Source of the DNA: Actinomyces sp.
GTDB lineage: Bacteria > Actinomycetota > Actinomycetes > Actinomycetales > Actinomycetaceae
Reading direction: 5' to 3'
Assembly (NCBI GenBank): GCA_012837655.1
Contig: DUQT01000154.1
Location: 1-42,509 of the forward strand
DNA length: 42,509 bases
The notes below the pieces were generated by a model, which worked only from the letters and a program-made list of their open reading frames with translations, did not search any database and was not told where the DNA came from. Below are positions 16,983-25,227 of the stretch, piece by piece (the stretch's first letter is position 1; every line of letters begins with the position of its first letter). The translations under genes were made by a program, and so were the position numbers.

Positions 16983-18023
16983 ATGGCAGGACAAGACTGG
17001 ATGGAGAAGGACTTCTATAAAGTCTTAGGTGTCTCCAAAGACGCAACTGATGCGGAAATTAAGAAGTCTTACCGCAAGCTTGCGCGCAAATATCACCCGG
17101 ACCAAAACCCCGATGATAAGAACGCGGAAGAACGGTTCAAGGCTGTAGGAGAGGCCTACCAGGTACTGTCTGATCCGGAGCAACGCAAGCAGTACGATGC
17201 GATTCGTGCGATGGCCAGTGGGGGAGCCCGATTTTCCGCTGGACCGGGCGGCGGAGCGTCCGGATTTGAGGATATTTTCTCGATGTTCTCAGGCGGCGGA
17301 GGCAATGGCTCCCGCGTGCGCTTCTCCACTTCGGGAAATACTTCCGCTGGCGGAGCTGGTTTTGAAGACATCCTGTCAAACCTGTTCGGCGGTGCAGCGT
17401 CAAGCGGCGCGCCTGGCGGAAACTTCGCGAACTATTCTGACTATCAAGGGCGAGGCGCGTTCGGCCAGCAGCCTCAAAAAGGTGCTGATCTAGCGGCTTC
17501 AACGACCTTGACTTTGCGGCAGGCAGTTGAGGGTGCCACGTTGAAGATGAGTGTCGAAGGACGCTCAATGACGGTGCGTATCCCCGCTGGCGTGACCGAC
17601 GGTCAGAAACTTCGGCTTCGCGGTAAGGGCAGGCCGGGCGCTAACGGCGGCCCCGCTGGCGACCTCGTAGTTTCGATTACGATCGAAAAACACCCGGTGT
17701 TCCACATGGAGGGCCAGAACCTTCACATGAAGTTGCCGATTTCGTATGGCGAAGCGGCACTCGGTGCCGGTGTAGCTGTCCCGATGATGGATGGCTCCAC
17801 GGTGACCGTGAAGATTCCGGCGGGAACCTCGTCTGGCACACACCTTCGCCTGCGTAAACGCGGTGTGAAGAAGGGGCGGAAGAGGGGCGACTTGATTATT
17901 GAAATCGAGATCGCTGTTCCGAAGAACCTGTCCGCGGACGCAAAGGATGCCGTCAAGAAGCTCGCGGAAGCGACTTCTGATTGGGATCCGCGCGAAGGCC
18001 TCGCGGAAAAGGTTCGAAAGTAA
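16983..18023 (+). CDS. dnaJ: DnaJ co-chaperone lacking the zinc-finger domain
   Basis: A 346-aa J-domain protein. Residues 9-75 form the J domain with His-Pro-Asp at 38-40, needed to stimulate the DnaK ATPase. A Gly/Phe/Ser-rich linker covers about 76-160 and the two beta C-terminal domains follow (from GADLAASTTLTLRQAVEGA). The CxxCxGxG zinc finger of class I DnaJ is missing entirely, so this is a class II (CbpA-like) protein sitting in the classical dnaJ slot. A strong ribosome site (AAGGAGG) precedes the ATG. It is followed by a UUCG hairpin and then hspR. Confidence 0.95.
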   Translation: MAGQDWMEKDFYKVLGVSKDATDAEIKKSYRKLARKYHPDQNPDDKNAEERFKAVGEAYQVLSDPEQRKQYDAIRAMASGGARFSAGPGGGASGFEDIFSMFSGGGGNGSRVRFSTSGNTSAGGAGFEDILSNLFGGAASSGAPGGNFANYSDYQGRGAFGQQPQKGADLAASTTLTLRQAVEGATLKMSVEGRSMTVRIPAGVTDGQKLRLRGKGRPGANGGPAGDLVVSITIEKHPVFHMEGQNLHMKLPISYGEAALGAGVAVPMMDGSTVTVKIPAGTSSGTHLRLRKRGVKKGRKRGDLIIEIEIAVPKNLSADAKDAVKKLAEATSDWDPREGLAEKVRK

Positions 18024-18028
18024 ACTAG

Positions 18029-18060
18029 GTAGGGGGCGGGGCTTCGGCTCCGGCCCCTAC
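18029..18060 (+). other. Strong UUCG hairpin between dnaJ and hspR
   Basis: An inverted repeat of about 14 bp with one mismatch and one G-U pair closes on a C(UUCG)G tetraloop. It begins 6 nt after the dnaJ stop and ends 10 nt before the hspR ribosome site (18071-18078). There is no T-tract, so it is more likely an attenuator, RNA-stability or processing element than a full terminator. Confidence 0.7.
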
Positions 18061-18086
18061 ACTCACAACGAGGGGAGGAAAAGCAC

Positions 18087-18572
18087 GTGTCTGATCGGAA
18101 GAAAACGACTTACGTAATCTCTGTCGCGGCTGAACTGGCGGGCATGCACCCGCAAACTTTGCGCCAGTATGACCGTTTGGGAATCGTTATTCCTGCTCGT
18201 ACTAAGGGGCGCGGTCGCCGCTACACTCCTCGTGACGTTGAACGCTTGCGTGAAGTTCAGCGCCTTTCGCAGGATGAAGGCGTAAACCTTGAAGGCATTC
18301 GCCAGATTCTTGACCTGAAAGCGCGCCTTGATGAAGCGTCTTCGACGATGGATCGTATGAGGGCGGAGCTGGAACATCTTCGCGCTCAGGTTCAACTGCA
18401 GGATGAGCGACGCAACCGCGTATTCGCAGCTTCCGCCGACGGTGACGTGCACACATTAAGGTGGGGTGCTCGCGTCAAGGCAAGTGGTGGCGAACTGGTT
18501 CATGTTCCAAGACCCGGATCGATGGTTCGCATCGACCAAAACGACGGCGCCGTGGTGCTGTTCCGCCGCTAA
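18087..18572 (+). CDS. hspR: Heat-shock repressor HspR (MerR family)
   Basis: A 161-aa MerR-type regulator. The winged helix-turn-helix (residues 8-75) contains the HspR signature AGMHPQTLRQYDRLGIV and the GRGRRYTPRDVERLREVQRLS wing; a coiled-coil (about 80-115) follows, and a C-terminal tail has regularly spaced basic and hydrophobic residues. HspR represses chaperone genes by binding HAIR sites and needs DnaK as co-repressor in Streptomyces. Three HAIR sites in this window (two before dnaK, one before clpB) are its expected targets. The GTG start has ribosome site AGGGGAGG upstream. It is the last gene of the operon. Confidence 0.95.
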   Translation: MSDRKKTTYVISVAAELAGMHPQTLRQYDRLGIVIPARTKGRGRRYTPRDVERLREVQRLSQDEGVNLEGIRQILDLKARLDEASSTMDRMRAELEHLRAQVQLQDERRNRVFAASADGDVHTLRWGARVKASGGELVHVPRPGSMVRIDQNDGAVVLFRR

Positions 18573-18635
18573 ACGTCGGTTGCTGGGCGTTTCCACTTGA
18601 ACGACGCGCGAAGGCCGGCGCGTAGACACAATACT

Positions 18636-18671
18636 TTTGGCCCTGGCTAACTTCGGTTAGCCAGGGCCAAA
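18636..18671. terminator. Hairpin terminator between hspR and the lipoprotein gene
   Basis: A perfect 16-bp stem with a UUCG tetraloop sits between two convergent genes. No T-tract follows on either strand, but the position and stability fit a two-way terminator. Confidence 0.7.
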
Positions 18672-18702
18672 CTCATACGATCTAGCTTCTTAATACCCCG
18701 CT

Positions 18703-19374
18703 TTAATTTCCAGGTGAAACCTGTAGCTTCTGCCCGTTGGAGTGCGAACAATTAACGGTATTGCCTTCCAGGTGGCAGGTGAAGTCGCCAGCAGCGATGT
18801 CCATGTTTTCGGGCAGAACCGGGGTGTCGAACCAGTTGGTTTCACAGAAACTCGCAGCCCCAGCTCCGCCCTCGAGGCACATTTTTTGGATCGGCACGTC
18901 CGACTGGCAACTACCCATTTGCGGGCCGTCTTCGCGCAGGGTTGCCTGCGTTCCAGAAAGCTGTCCGGCGGGACAGTCCGCTGAAGCCACGTCCTCGGCG
19001 GGAATTTCAAACGCTGGATAGACGCGGCACGCTACGAACGGTGCGTAGTCAAGGTTTTCGGTGATCATGGTGCACTGGATGGAGTGGTCTTCGTTGGCGA
19101 ACCAGTATCCCTTGCGGCCGTCATCCACGTAAACGGTGTCGTCGGGAATCGCGTAAACATCGGCATTCACGGAGTCGCGGTTGGATTCTTCCGGCTCCTC
19201 GGCCGCGGTCGTGGCGTCCTCGGTGGTTTCTTCTTCGGTGACTTCGGTCTGCGCGGATTCTTGCGATTCGGTGGGAGGATCCTCAGGAGGCGTCGACGGC
19301 GAACACGCCGTCAACCCCGTCGCGATTAGGGCGGCAGCGAACAAACTCATGATGCGTGGAAGTGAACGAGTCAC
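18703..19374 (-). CDS. Putative lipoprotein with acidic linker
   Basis: A 223-aa exported protein. A short basic start (VTRSLPR) and hydrophobic core lead to the lipobox Leu-Thr-Ala-Cys, so it should be lipid-anchored at the outer face of the membrane. A disordered Thr/Glu-rich linker (TEEETTEDATTAAEEPEES) then leads to a C-terminal domain of about 140 residues with eight cysteines, many likely paired. No known fold is recognised. The GTG at 19374 is chosen because AGGAGGA lies just before it; an ATG eight codons later is also in frame but has no ribosome site. Divergent from murT by 123 bp. Confidence 0.82.
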   Translation of the reverse strand: MTRSLPRIMSLFAAALIATGLTACSPSTPPEDPPTESQESAQTEVTEEETTEDATTAAEEPEESNRDSVNADVYAIPDDTVYVDDGRKGYWFANEDHSIQCTMITENLDYAPFVACRVYPAFEIPAEDVASADCPAGQLSGTQATLREDGPQMGSCQSDVPIQKMCLEGGAGAASFCETNWFDTPVLPENMDIAAGDFTCHLEGNTVNCSHSNGQKLQVSPGN

Positions 19375-19497
19375 GGGTCCTCCTAGGAAAATATCTATAT
19401 GTCGAGTATTACTCACCACAGCGCGTATCGTTAGCCAGACAGACACGGGTATTATTAAAAAGTTGATTTTCGAGGACGTAGCTGAGAAGGGGACTTC

Positions 19498-20790
19498 GTG
19501 GATCTGGGGATACGCGGAAGGTTTGCACGCGCAATGGGACGAACCGCGTCCTGGGCATCTCGAGTGAGCGGGCGCGGATCGGGAGGAATGATCGGCGGGC
19601 GCGTCGCCATGGGGTTGGACCCGAACCTGCTTGCCAAAATTAGCGAAGGAAAAAAAGTCGTAATCGTCACCGGAACCAACGGGAAATCGACTACGACAGC
19701 GATGCTTCGCGAGGCCCTCATGCACGTCGGTTCAGTCGCGTCAAACGTGCATGGTGACAACATGACTGAGGGCGTCCTGGCGGCTCTGCTTGAAAAGCCG
19801 GACGCGGAATACGCGGTGCTGGAAGTTGATGAACTCTACGTCCCCCGCATCGCAAACATGGTGGAGCCGGCGGGTTTCGTGCTGTTGAATCTTTCACGCG
19901 ATCAGCTTGACCGCGTGGGTGAAATGAACTCTGTTGAGGCTCGCATCCGGCAAGCGGTTAATGAGCATCCAGACGCTTTCGTGATCGCTAACTGCGATGA
20001 TCCGCTCATTACTTCTGCCGCGTGGGATAGCCCAAACACGATTTGGGTGGGGGCGGGAACCACCTGGACTTCTGGTTCCGTTACCTTCCCGCGCACAGGC
20101 ACGCCGGTCGTGCATTCGAAGGCGCACTGGCATGTGCCGGCTGATCCCAAATACACGCGCCCGACTTCGCAGTGGTCCCTGGACGGAAAAAACTTGGTTC
20201 ACGGTGACGACAAATACGTGCTCGCCCTGGCCCTCCCCGGTCGCGCAAACCGTGGAAACGCTGCCCAGGCGATTGCCGCCGCACATACTTTAGGCGTGAA
20301 AATTGAAGACGCCATCGGCCAGGTCGGCCACGTCTCCGAGGTATCCGGACGCTACTCGCGCGAAAATCTAGACGGGCGGCTCACCCGCATCCTGCTGGCC
20401 AAGAATCCGGCAGGTTGGCAGGAATCCCTTTCCATGCTCGCAACCCAACCAATCGAAGAAAGATTCGAAAATGGGCAAGAGGTCGTAGCTCCGACCTCGA
20501 TAATCTTGGCGGTAAACGGCCAAGTTGGTGACGGCGAGGACCTGTCGTGGCTGTGGGACGTCGATTTTTCAATGCTGCACAAACATGACGGGCCGATCTT
20601 CGTCTGCGGGGAACGCGGCACGGACATGGCCGTTCGCCTGCTATATGAGGGCGTCGAGTGTCAGGTTGTGGAAACTCCCACGGAAGCGATTCGAAAGGCT
20701 CCGATCGGGTCCGTCGACCTGCTGGCGAACTACACGGCTTTCCGCGACTTCAAGACCGCGATCCCACATGATTTCGGGAAGGAAAAATAA
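19498..20790 (+). CDS. murT: Lipid II isoglutaminyl synthase, MurT subunit
   Basis: A 430-aa Mur-ligase-like protein (DUF1727 at the C-terminus). The ATP loop is GTNGKST (residues 59-65), followed by the Mur-ligase EVDE segment (AVLEVDELYVP) and the DUF1727 region (ILLAKNPAGWQES...ILAVN). With GatD it amidates the D-glutamate of lipid II, using glutamine as nitrogen donor. The four-cysteine zinc ribbon known from firmicute MurT is absent: the corresponding stretch (around TFPRTGTPVVHSKAHWHV) contains no cysteine. GTG start with AAGGGGA before it. The stop overlaps the gatD ATG by one base. Confidence 0.93.
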   Translation: MDLGIRGRFARAMGRTASWASRVSGRGSGGMIGGRVAMGLDPNLLAKISEGKKVVIVTGTNGKSTTTAMLREALMHVGSVASNVHGDNMTEGVLAALLEKPDAEYAVLEVDELYVPRIANMVEPAGFVLLNLSRDQLDRVGEMNSVEARIRQAVNEHPDAFVIANCDDPLITSAAWDSPNTIWVGAGTTWTSGSVTFPRTGTPVVHSKAHWHVPADPKYTRPTSQWSLDGKNLVHGDDKYVLALALPGRANRGNAAQAIAAAHTLGVKIEDAIGQVGHVSEVSGRYSRENLDGRLTRILLAKNPAGWQESLSMLATQPIEERFENGQEVVAPTSIILAVNGQVGDGEDLSWLWDVDFSMLHKHDGPIFVCGERGTDMAVRLLYEGVECQVVETPTEAIRKAPIGSVDLLANYTAFRDFKTAIPHDFGKEK

Positions 20791-21515
20791 TGACTGAATC
20801 GACTGTGCGCATTGGCGTGATCCTTCCCGAGGTCTTCGGAACTTACGGGGATGGCGGAAACGCGACGGTGCTCGCCAAGCGGATGGAATGGCGCGGCATC
20901 GCTTCAGAAATCGTTTCGATTGGGCTGGCAGAACCGGTCCCCTCCGACCTCGATATTTACCTAATTGGCGGTGGCGAGGACGGAACTCAGACCCTGGCAG
21001 TCGAGCACCTGCAGAAATTCCCGGGCTTGCAGCAGGCCGCCAATGGTTCGGCTTCTGTACTCGCCGTTTGTGCGGGCCTACAGATTCTTGGTGAATGGTA
21101 CGAGGACGCAAATGGCAACCGCGTAGAGGGCGTTGGTGCGCTTGACGTTCGCACGACTATGGGGGAGCGCTGCGTTGGTGAACTCGTGTCGACGCCAATG
21201 GTTCCGGGGTTGAGCGACTTGCTTACTGGTTTTGAAAACCATGCGGGCTCTACGCAACTTGGGCCGGATGCCCGTCCCTTTGGCCACGTCCTACGCGGGC
21301 GCGGCAATGATGTGGGCGATCCACTTGGTGATGGGGCTGTGCAGGGAAATATTTTCTCAACGTACATGCACGGTCCAGTTTTAGCACGAAATCCGCAGGT
21401 TGCTGACTTCCTAATCCAGCGCGCAATTGGCGTTGATTCTTTGGAACCACTCGCGCTACCAGACGTGGATCGCTTCCGCGACGAGCGTTTAGAGGCCGCT
21501 GAAATTACGGGCTAG
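20790..21515 (+). CDS. gatD: Lipid II isoglutaminyl synthase, GatD glutaminase
   Basis: A 241-aa class I glutamine amidotransferase of the CobB/CobQ type. The nucleophile is Cys94 in SVLAVCAGLQILG and the catalytic His is His194 in STYMHGPVLARNP; the YLIGGGEDGTQ segment shapes the active site. It hydrolyses glutamine and passes ammonia to MurT. Translation is coupled to murT by the TAATG overlap, matching the known obligate complex. D-isoglutamine in the peptidoglycan stem is therefore likely in this organism. Confidence 0.95.
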   Translation: MTESTVRIGVILPEVFGTYGDGGNATVLAKRMEWRGIASEIVSIGLAEPVPSDLDIYLIGGGEDGTQTLAVEHLQKFPGLQQAANGSASVLAVCAGLQILGEWYEDANGNRVEGVGALDVRTTMGERCVGELVSTPMVPGLSDLLTGFENHAGSTQLGPDARPFGHVLRGRGNDVGDPLGDGAVQGNIFSTYMHGPVLARNPQVADFLIQRAIGVDSLEPLALPDVDRFRDERLEAAEITG

Positions 21516-21627
21516 TTTGCAAAACTTGGCACCAGGGCGAGCAGTGTGTGCCTGAGAGTAGGTAGGCTAAGCCTTGACAGAAACTTGCGTGAAAGCGCAT
21601 TCATGAAGTCCGCTAGAAGGAACTGCC

Positions 21628-22734
21628 ATGAGTGAAAATAACTTCCCAAACCCCGCCGAGGACGAAGAACAAAACAACTCCGCGTCTTCGAATGATGCGT
21701 ACTCTTCGAGTGATTCATATGGCTCGAATGAGAATCAGCAGCCTGAATCTACTCAGCCTGCTAATGACCAGCCTCGCTATGGTCGCCGGCTTGAAGACGA
21801 ACCGCAGTTTGGTCGTCGCCTGGAGGATGAGCCGGGCTACTCCGCCGAAAATGGTTCACAGCATCGCACCTTTGATTCTGTACCAGGCGGGCAGAACCAA
21901 GATTCCGCCTCTGGGCAGTCAACATACGGCTCATATGGTCAGGACTCGGGCGGATATCAATCTTCTGGCCAGTACGGTGGTTCCCAGGGGTACGGACAGT
22001 CGGGTTACCAACAGGGGTACGGACAGTCCAATGACCAGGCGGGTTACGGCCAGCCAGGCTACCAGCAGGGCTACGGCCAATCCGGCTACCAGCAGGGTTA
22101 TGGTCAGTCCAACTATCAGCCCGGATACGGGCAAGCCAACTACCAGCCCGGCTACGGCCAGCCGGGCTATGGCCAGGGCGGTCAGCAGGGGTCGGCTCCA
22201 CTTAAGGAACTTCCCGGACGCGGTGGTTCGATCGCACTGATTGTCATTGGTTTGGTCCTGATGCTGATCATATCGCCAGCAGTTTTCTTCATCTCGATGG
22301 CGGTTTCTGCCACCAGCGCGATTGACCCAGACAATTTGCCGCTGTATTCAAACGGCGACACCGTGACTGTTTCGGAATCTGGCACGTTCACTTTGATAGG
22401 AGACAGCGAGCGCGGAGCCCCCGACTGCACCCTCTGGGGCGACTCTGGCGACTATCCGATGGACGTATTTTCAACCGGTGGGCAGGAAGTCGCCATGGTC
22501 GAGGGCGTTCCGGCGGGCACCTATCAGCTCGAATGCGCCAACGCTGATGGAATGCAGATGATCGGAATGGATGGCGGATTCGTCGACAACATTGCCGGCA
22601 AGATTAATCCGGCACTCATCGCTGCTTCGGTCATTGGTGTTGTCGGCCTGATTCTCTTGATCTGGGGCATCGTGAAACTTGTGAAAGTAAATCGCGAACG
22701 CCGCAATATGCAACTGAGAATGCAGGGCTGGTAG
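21628..22734 (+). CDS. Membrane protein with Gly-Tyr-Gln repeat domain
   Basis: A 368-aa protein in three parts. Residues 1-120 are disordered and polar, with two near-identical GRRLEDEP units. Residues about 110-190 are a low-complexity array of GYGQ and GYQQ units. Residues from about 200 on are a membrane segment (SIALIVIGLVLMLIISPAVFF), an outside domain of about 100 residues with two cysteines, a second membrane segment (PALIAASVIGVVGLILLIWG) and a basic tail. Similar Gly/Gln/Tyr-rich cytoplasmic tails occur in many actinobacterial membrane proteins and may drive condensation; no function is known. Ribosome site AAGGAA precedes the ATG. Confidence 0.85.
   Translation: MSENNFPNPAEDEEQNNSASSNDAYSSSDSYGSNENQQPESTQPANDQPRYGRRLEDEPQFGRRLEDEPGYSAENGSQHRTFDSVPGGQNQDSASGQSTYGSYGQDSGGYQSSGQYGGSQGYGQSGYQQGYGQSNDQAGYGQPGYQQGYGQSGYQQGYGQSNYQPGYGQANYQPGYGQPGYGQGGQQGSAPLKELPGRGGSIALIVIGLVLMLIISPAVFFISMAVSATSAIDPDNLPLYSNGDTVTVSESGTFTLIGDSERGAPDCTLWGDSGDYPMDVFSTGGQEVAMVEGVPAGTYQLECANADGMQMIGMDGGFVDNIAGKINPALIAASVIGVVGLILLIWGIVKLVKVNRERRNMQLRMQGW
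21976..22190 (+). repeat. Coding repeat array (GYGQ units)
   Basis: About ten in-frame copies of a 24-36 nt unit encoding variants of GYGQ-S/A/P-x-YQ-Q/P. Neighbouring copies differ mostly at third positions, so the protein pattern is better kept than the DNA. Confidence 0.85.
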
Positions 22735-22775
22735 TCAGTCCACAAAACTGAAGGGGACAATCCCCAGACACAATC

Positions 22776-22802
22776 GAAGGGGCCGGATCTTCCGGCCCCT
22801 TC
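22776..22802. terminator. Terminator between the repeat membrane protein and the S9 peptidase
   Basis: A perfect 12-bp stem with a three-base loop between convergent genes, without a T-tract on either side. It probably serves both genes. Confidence 0.7.
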
Positions 22803-22841
22803 GTCATGCTGACACACATTTTTTCGCGCACGAACTAACAG

Positions 22842-24947
22842 TCAGGGCTGCGCAGCAGCGCCCTCGTCAATCGAAGAATCGGACAGTTTTTGCCACAGGA
22901 ATTCCCACGCAAGGGCCGCCATTTTCGCGCGTTGCGCGTTGTCTGCGGCGCCGGCGTGACCGCCTTCAATATTTTCATAGAAGAGGACGTCCTTGCCGGC
23001 CTCATCCATTTGCGCGACCATCGTGCGGGCGTGTGCTGGGTGGACGCGGTCATCGCGGGATGAGGTCATGAATAGGACGGGCGGATAGTCCCGATCCTTG
23101 TTGAACAGGTGGTAGGGGCTGAACGTCTTGATGTACTCCCACTCTGCGGGGTCGTCAGGGTTGCCGTATTCGGCCATCCAGGACGCGCCGGCCAGAAGCG
23201 TATGGTAGCGCTTCATGTCCAGCAGCGGGACTTCAGAGACGATGGCGCCGAAATGCTCCGGATACTTCGTGAGCATGACTCCAGCCAGCAGACCGCCGTT
23301 CGAACCGCCGCGCGCGCCAAGTTGCTTCACCGTGGTGACTCCGCGGGCAACAAGGTCGTCTGCAACGGCGACGAAGTCCTCGTAGGCGTGGTGGCGATTC
23401 TCTTTCAAAGCCGCCTGGTGCCAGGTGGGACCGAATTCGCCGCCACCGCGGATATTCGCGATCACGTAGGTTCCACCGCGCTCCAGCCATGCGCGACCTG
23501 TGGCCGGCGGATAGGACGGCATCAGTGAAACTTCGAAACCGCCGTAACCGTACAGAAGTGTTGGACGCGGCTCTTCGACACCGGACGTGGAGACCTGGAA
23601 GTACGGCACCCTGGTGCCATCCTTCGAGGTCGCAAAGTGCTGGCTGACCTCAAGATTGTCCGCGTTGAAAAGCGTTGGCGCGCTGTGAACGTTGCGAGCA
23701 GACAGGGTCTGGCCAGAACGGGACAGGTTCACAATCGACAGTGTCATCGGAGACGTGAACCCCGTAGCGCGAAGCCACAGGCGGTCATCTTCCTTGCCGT
23801 TTACTGCGCTGACAGTAATCGTTGAATACTCAGGTAGCTGCCATTCCTCGGAGCCGGAGTTCAGCTGCAGGTCGCGGCGATCCCAACCCGCGTTTTCCAT
23901 GAGCGGCGGGGTCAAAATGCCAAGCTTATTAACCACGTTGTGCAGCACGTTCACAATCACGTGGTGACGGGTCAACGTAATATCCTGCAATGCCGTGGTG
24001 TCAGTGGGGGTGAACAGTGCGTACGGCTCAGCCATGTTCGCCAACACATCATCAAACTGGGCTGCGACAAGCGAACCCGACTTGAACGACTTACCTGCGA
24101 CCTCCCAGTCTTCTTTCGGGCGCATTAGGAGCCAGTCACGCCAAGCCACCACATCCACGTGATCGGGAACCGGAATCTTGCGCAGCGTCGAACCCGCGGC
24201 CGGATCAGCGATGTAAGTTTCGCCATTGTAAAAATCCTTCATACGGTTCACAACGACCCGCTTCCAGCCGGGCATATGGTCAACGCCCGCGAAGACGCCC
24301 ACATCGTCCTCGGGAATTTCGAAAACAATCTCAGCGTCTTGCATCTTCTGGCCGCGCTTCCACCTGCGTACCTGGCGCGGATAACCGGACTTCGTCATAG
24401 TGCCGGGGCCGAAATCACGGCCGATCAGAAGCTCGTCCTCGTTTATCCAAGACCAAAATCCTTTGGATTCGGGCATTTGGAAGCCGTTTTCAACGAACTT
24501 GCGCGTGGCAATGTCGAACTCGCGCACGACGTTGGAATCCGAACCGCCGTCAGATAGGGCGATGAGGGCGCGGGTGTACTCGGGGTAAAGGACTGTCGCA
24601 CCCTTGTAAACCCAGGACTTGCCTTCTTCCTCAGCGAGTTTGTCAACGTCGAGTAGGATGTCCCATTCCTTGTCGTCGCCAGCCAGGTAGTGCGTGGAGA
24701 GTTGGCGGCGCCAAAGGCCTCGCGGGTTGTCCTCATCGACCCAAAAGTTGAAAGCCCAGTCGTCACGCAACGTTGCGAACGGAATGCGAGCCGGGTCGTC
24801 CAGGGCTTCGCGGATTTGGTCCCTAATTTCTTCAAAACGATCAGTGTCGAGGACGTCAAGCGCGCGCTTGTTGTGTTCCTCTACCCACGCGAGCGCCTCG
24901 GGTGCATCGATTTCATCTAGCACTTCAGTCGATATGTGTTCAGCCAT
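22842..24947 (-). CDS. S9 family prolyl oligopeptidase
   Basis: A 701-aa serine peptidase. The N-terminal 420 residues form the propeller that filters substrates by size, and the C-terminal alpha/beta hydrolase holds the triad: Ser549 in GARGGSNGGLL, Asp632 in SSRDDRVHP and His664 in EGGHAG. It should cut short peptides after proline or a similar residue in the cytoplasm; no signal peptide is seen. The C-terminus extends slightly in a flexible Asp/Glu/Ala tail. There is no strong ribosome site; GATACT lies 6 nt before the ATG, so a leaderless transcript is possible. Confidence 0.93.
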   Translation of the reverse strand: MAEHISTEVLDEIDAPEALAWVEEHNKRALDVLDTDRFEEIRDQIREALDDPARIPFATLRDDWAFNFWVDEDNPRGLWRRQLSTHYLAGDDKEWDILLDVDKLAEEEGKSWVYKGATVLYPEYTRALIALSDGGSDSNVVREFDIATRKFVENGFQMPESKGFWSWINEDELLIGRDFGPGTMTKSGYPRQVRRWKRGQKMQDAEIVFEIPEDDVGVFAGVDHMPGWKRVVVNRMKDFYNGETYIADPAAGSTLRKIPVPDHVDVVAWRDWLLMRPKEDWEVAGKSFKSGSLVAAQFDDVLANMAEPYALFTPTDTTALQDITLTRHHVIVNVLHNVVNKLGILTPPLMENAGWDRRDLQLNSGSEEWQLPEYSTITVSAVNGKEDDRLWLRATGFTSPMTLSIVNLSRSGQTLSARNVHSAPTLFNADNLEVSQHFATSKDGTRVPYFQVSTSGVEEPRPTLLYGYGGFEVSLMPSYPPATGRAWLERGGTYVIANIRGGGEFGPTWHQAALKENRHHAYEDFVAVADDLVARGVTTVKQLGARGGSNGGLLAGVMLTKYPEHFGAIVSEVPLLDMKRYHTLLAGASWMAEYGNPDDPAEWEYIKTFSPYHLFNKDRDYPPVLFMTSSRDDRVHPAHARTMVAQMDEAGKDVLFYENIEGGHAGAADNAQRAKMAALAWEFLWQKLSDSSIDEGAAAQP

Positions 24948-25057
24948 GCTTTCAGTATCGTTGAAAAACTTTGGCTAGACCAGATTTCGCTCCGTTTGGG
25001 AAGGCACCTGCTTTGCGGTGATGCATATTATTGAAGAGCAATGAGCTGCCGGGCGCC

Positions 25058-25075
25058 GGTCGGGACGAACCGACC
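25058..25075. other. Inverted repeat upstream of the HAD gene
   Basis: GGTCGG-N6-CCGACC within the 280-bp gap between the divergent S9 peptidase and HAD genes. It could be an operator or a small RNA hairpin. Apart from this repeat and the ribosome site of the HAD gene I see nothing else in the gap. Confidence 0.3.
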
Positions 25076-25227
25076 CAGATGGTGTGGCCCCCAGTGAAGG
25101 TAGCCGCTCCCGGCTCGATAACACGGAAATCCACAGAGCAATCAGCTCACATCAAAACACAGTGCGAAGCCGTAAGACAGATGGCAAGACAATTTTTGAA
25201 ATCTTTAAGTCGGAAGGGGAAGTGGAA

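Noticed and set aside
19375..19725. Longer start for the lipoprotein
   Set aside because: It would overlap murT antisense and hide the signal peptide; the ribosome site supports the GTG at 19374.
21976..22190. Regularly spaced repeats resembling a CRISPR array
   Set aside because: The repeats are in frame, encode GYGQ-type units and have no unique spacers of constant length.
25084..25227. Longer start for the CbbY-like phosphatase
   Set aside because: The extension has no HAD similarity; a good ribosome site precedes the ATG at 25228.
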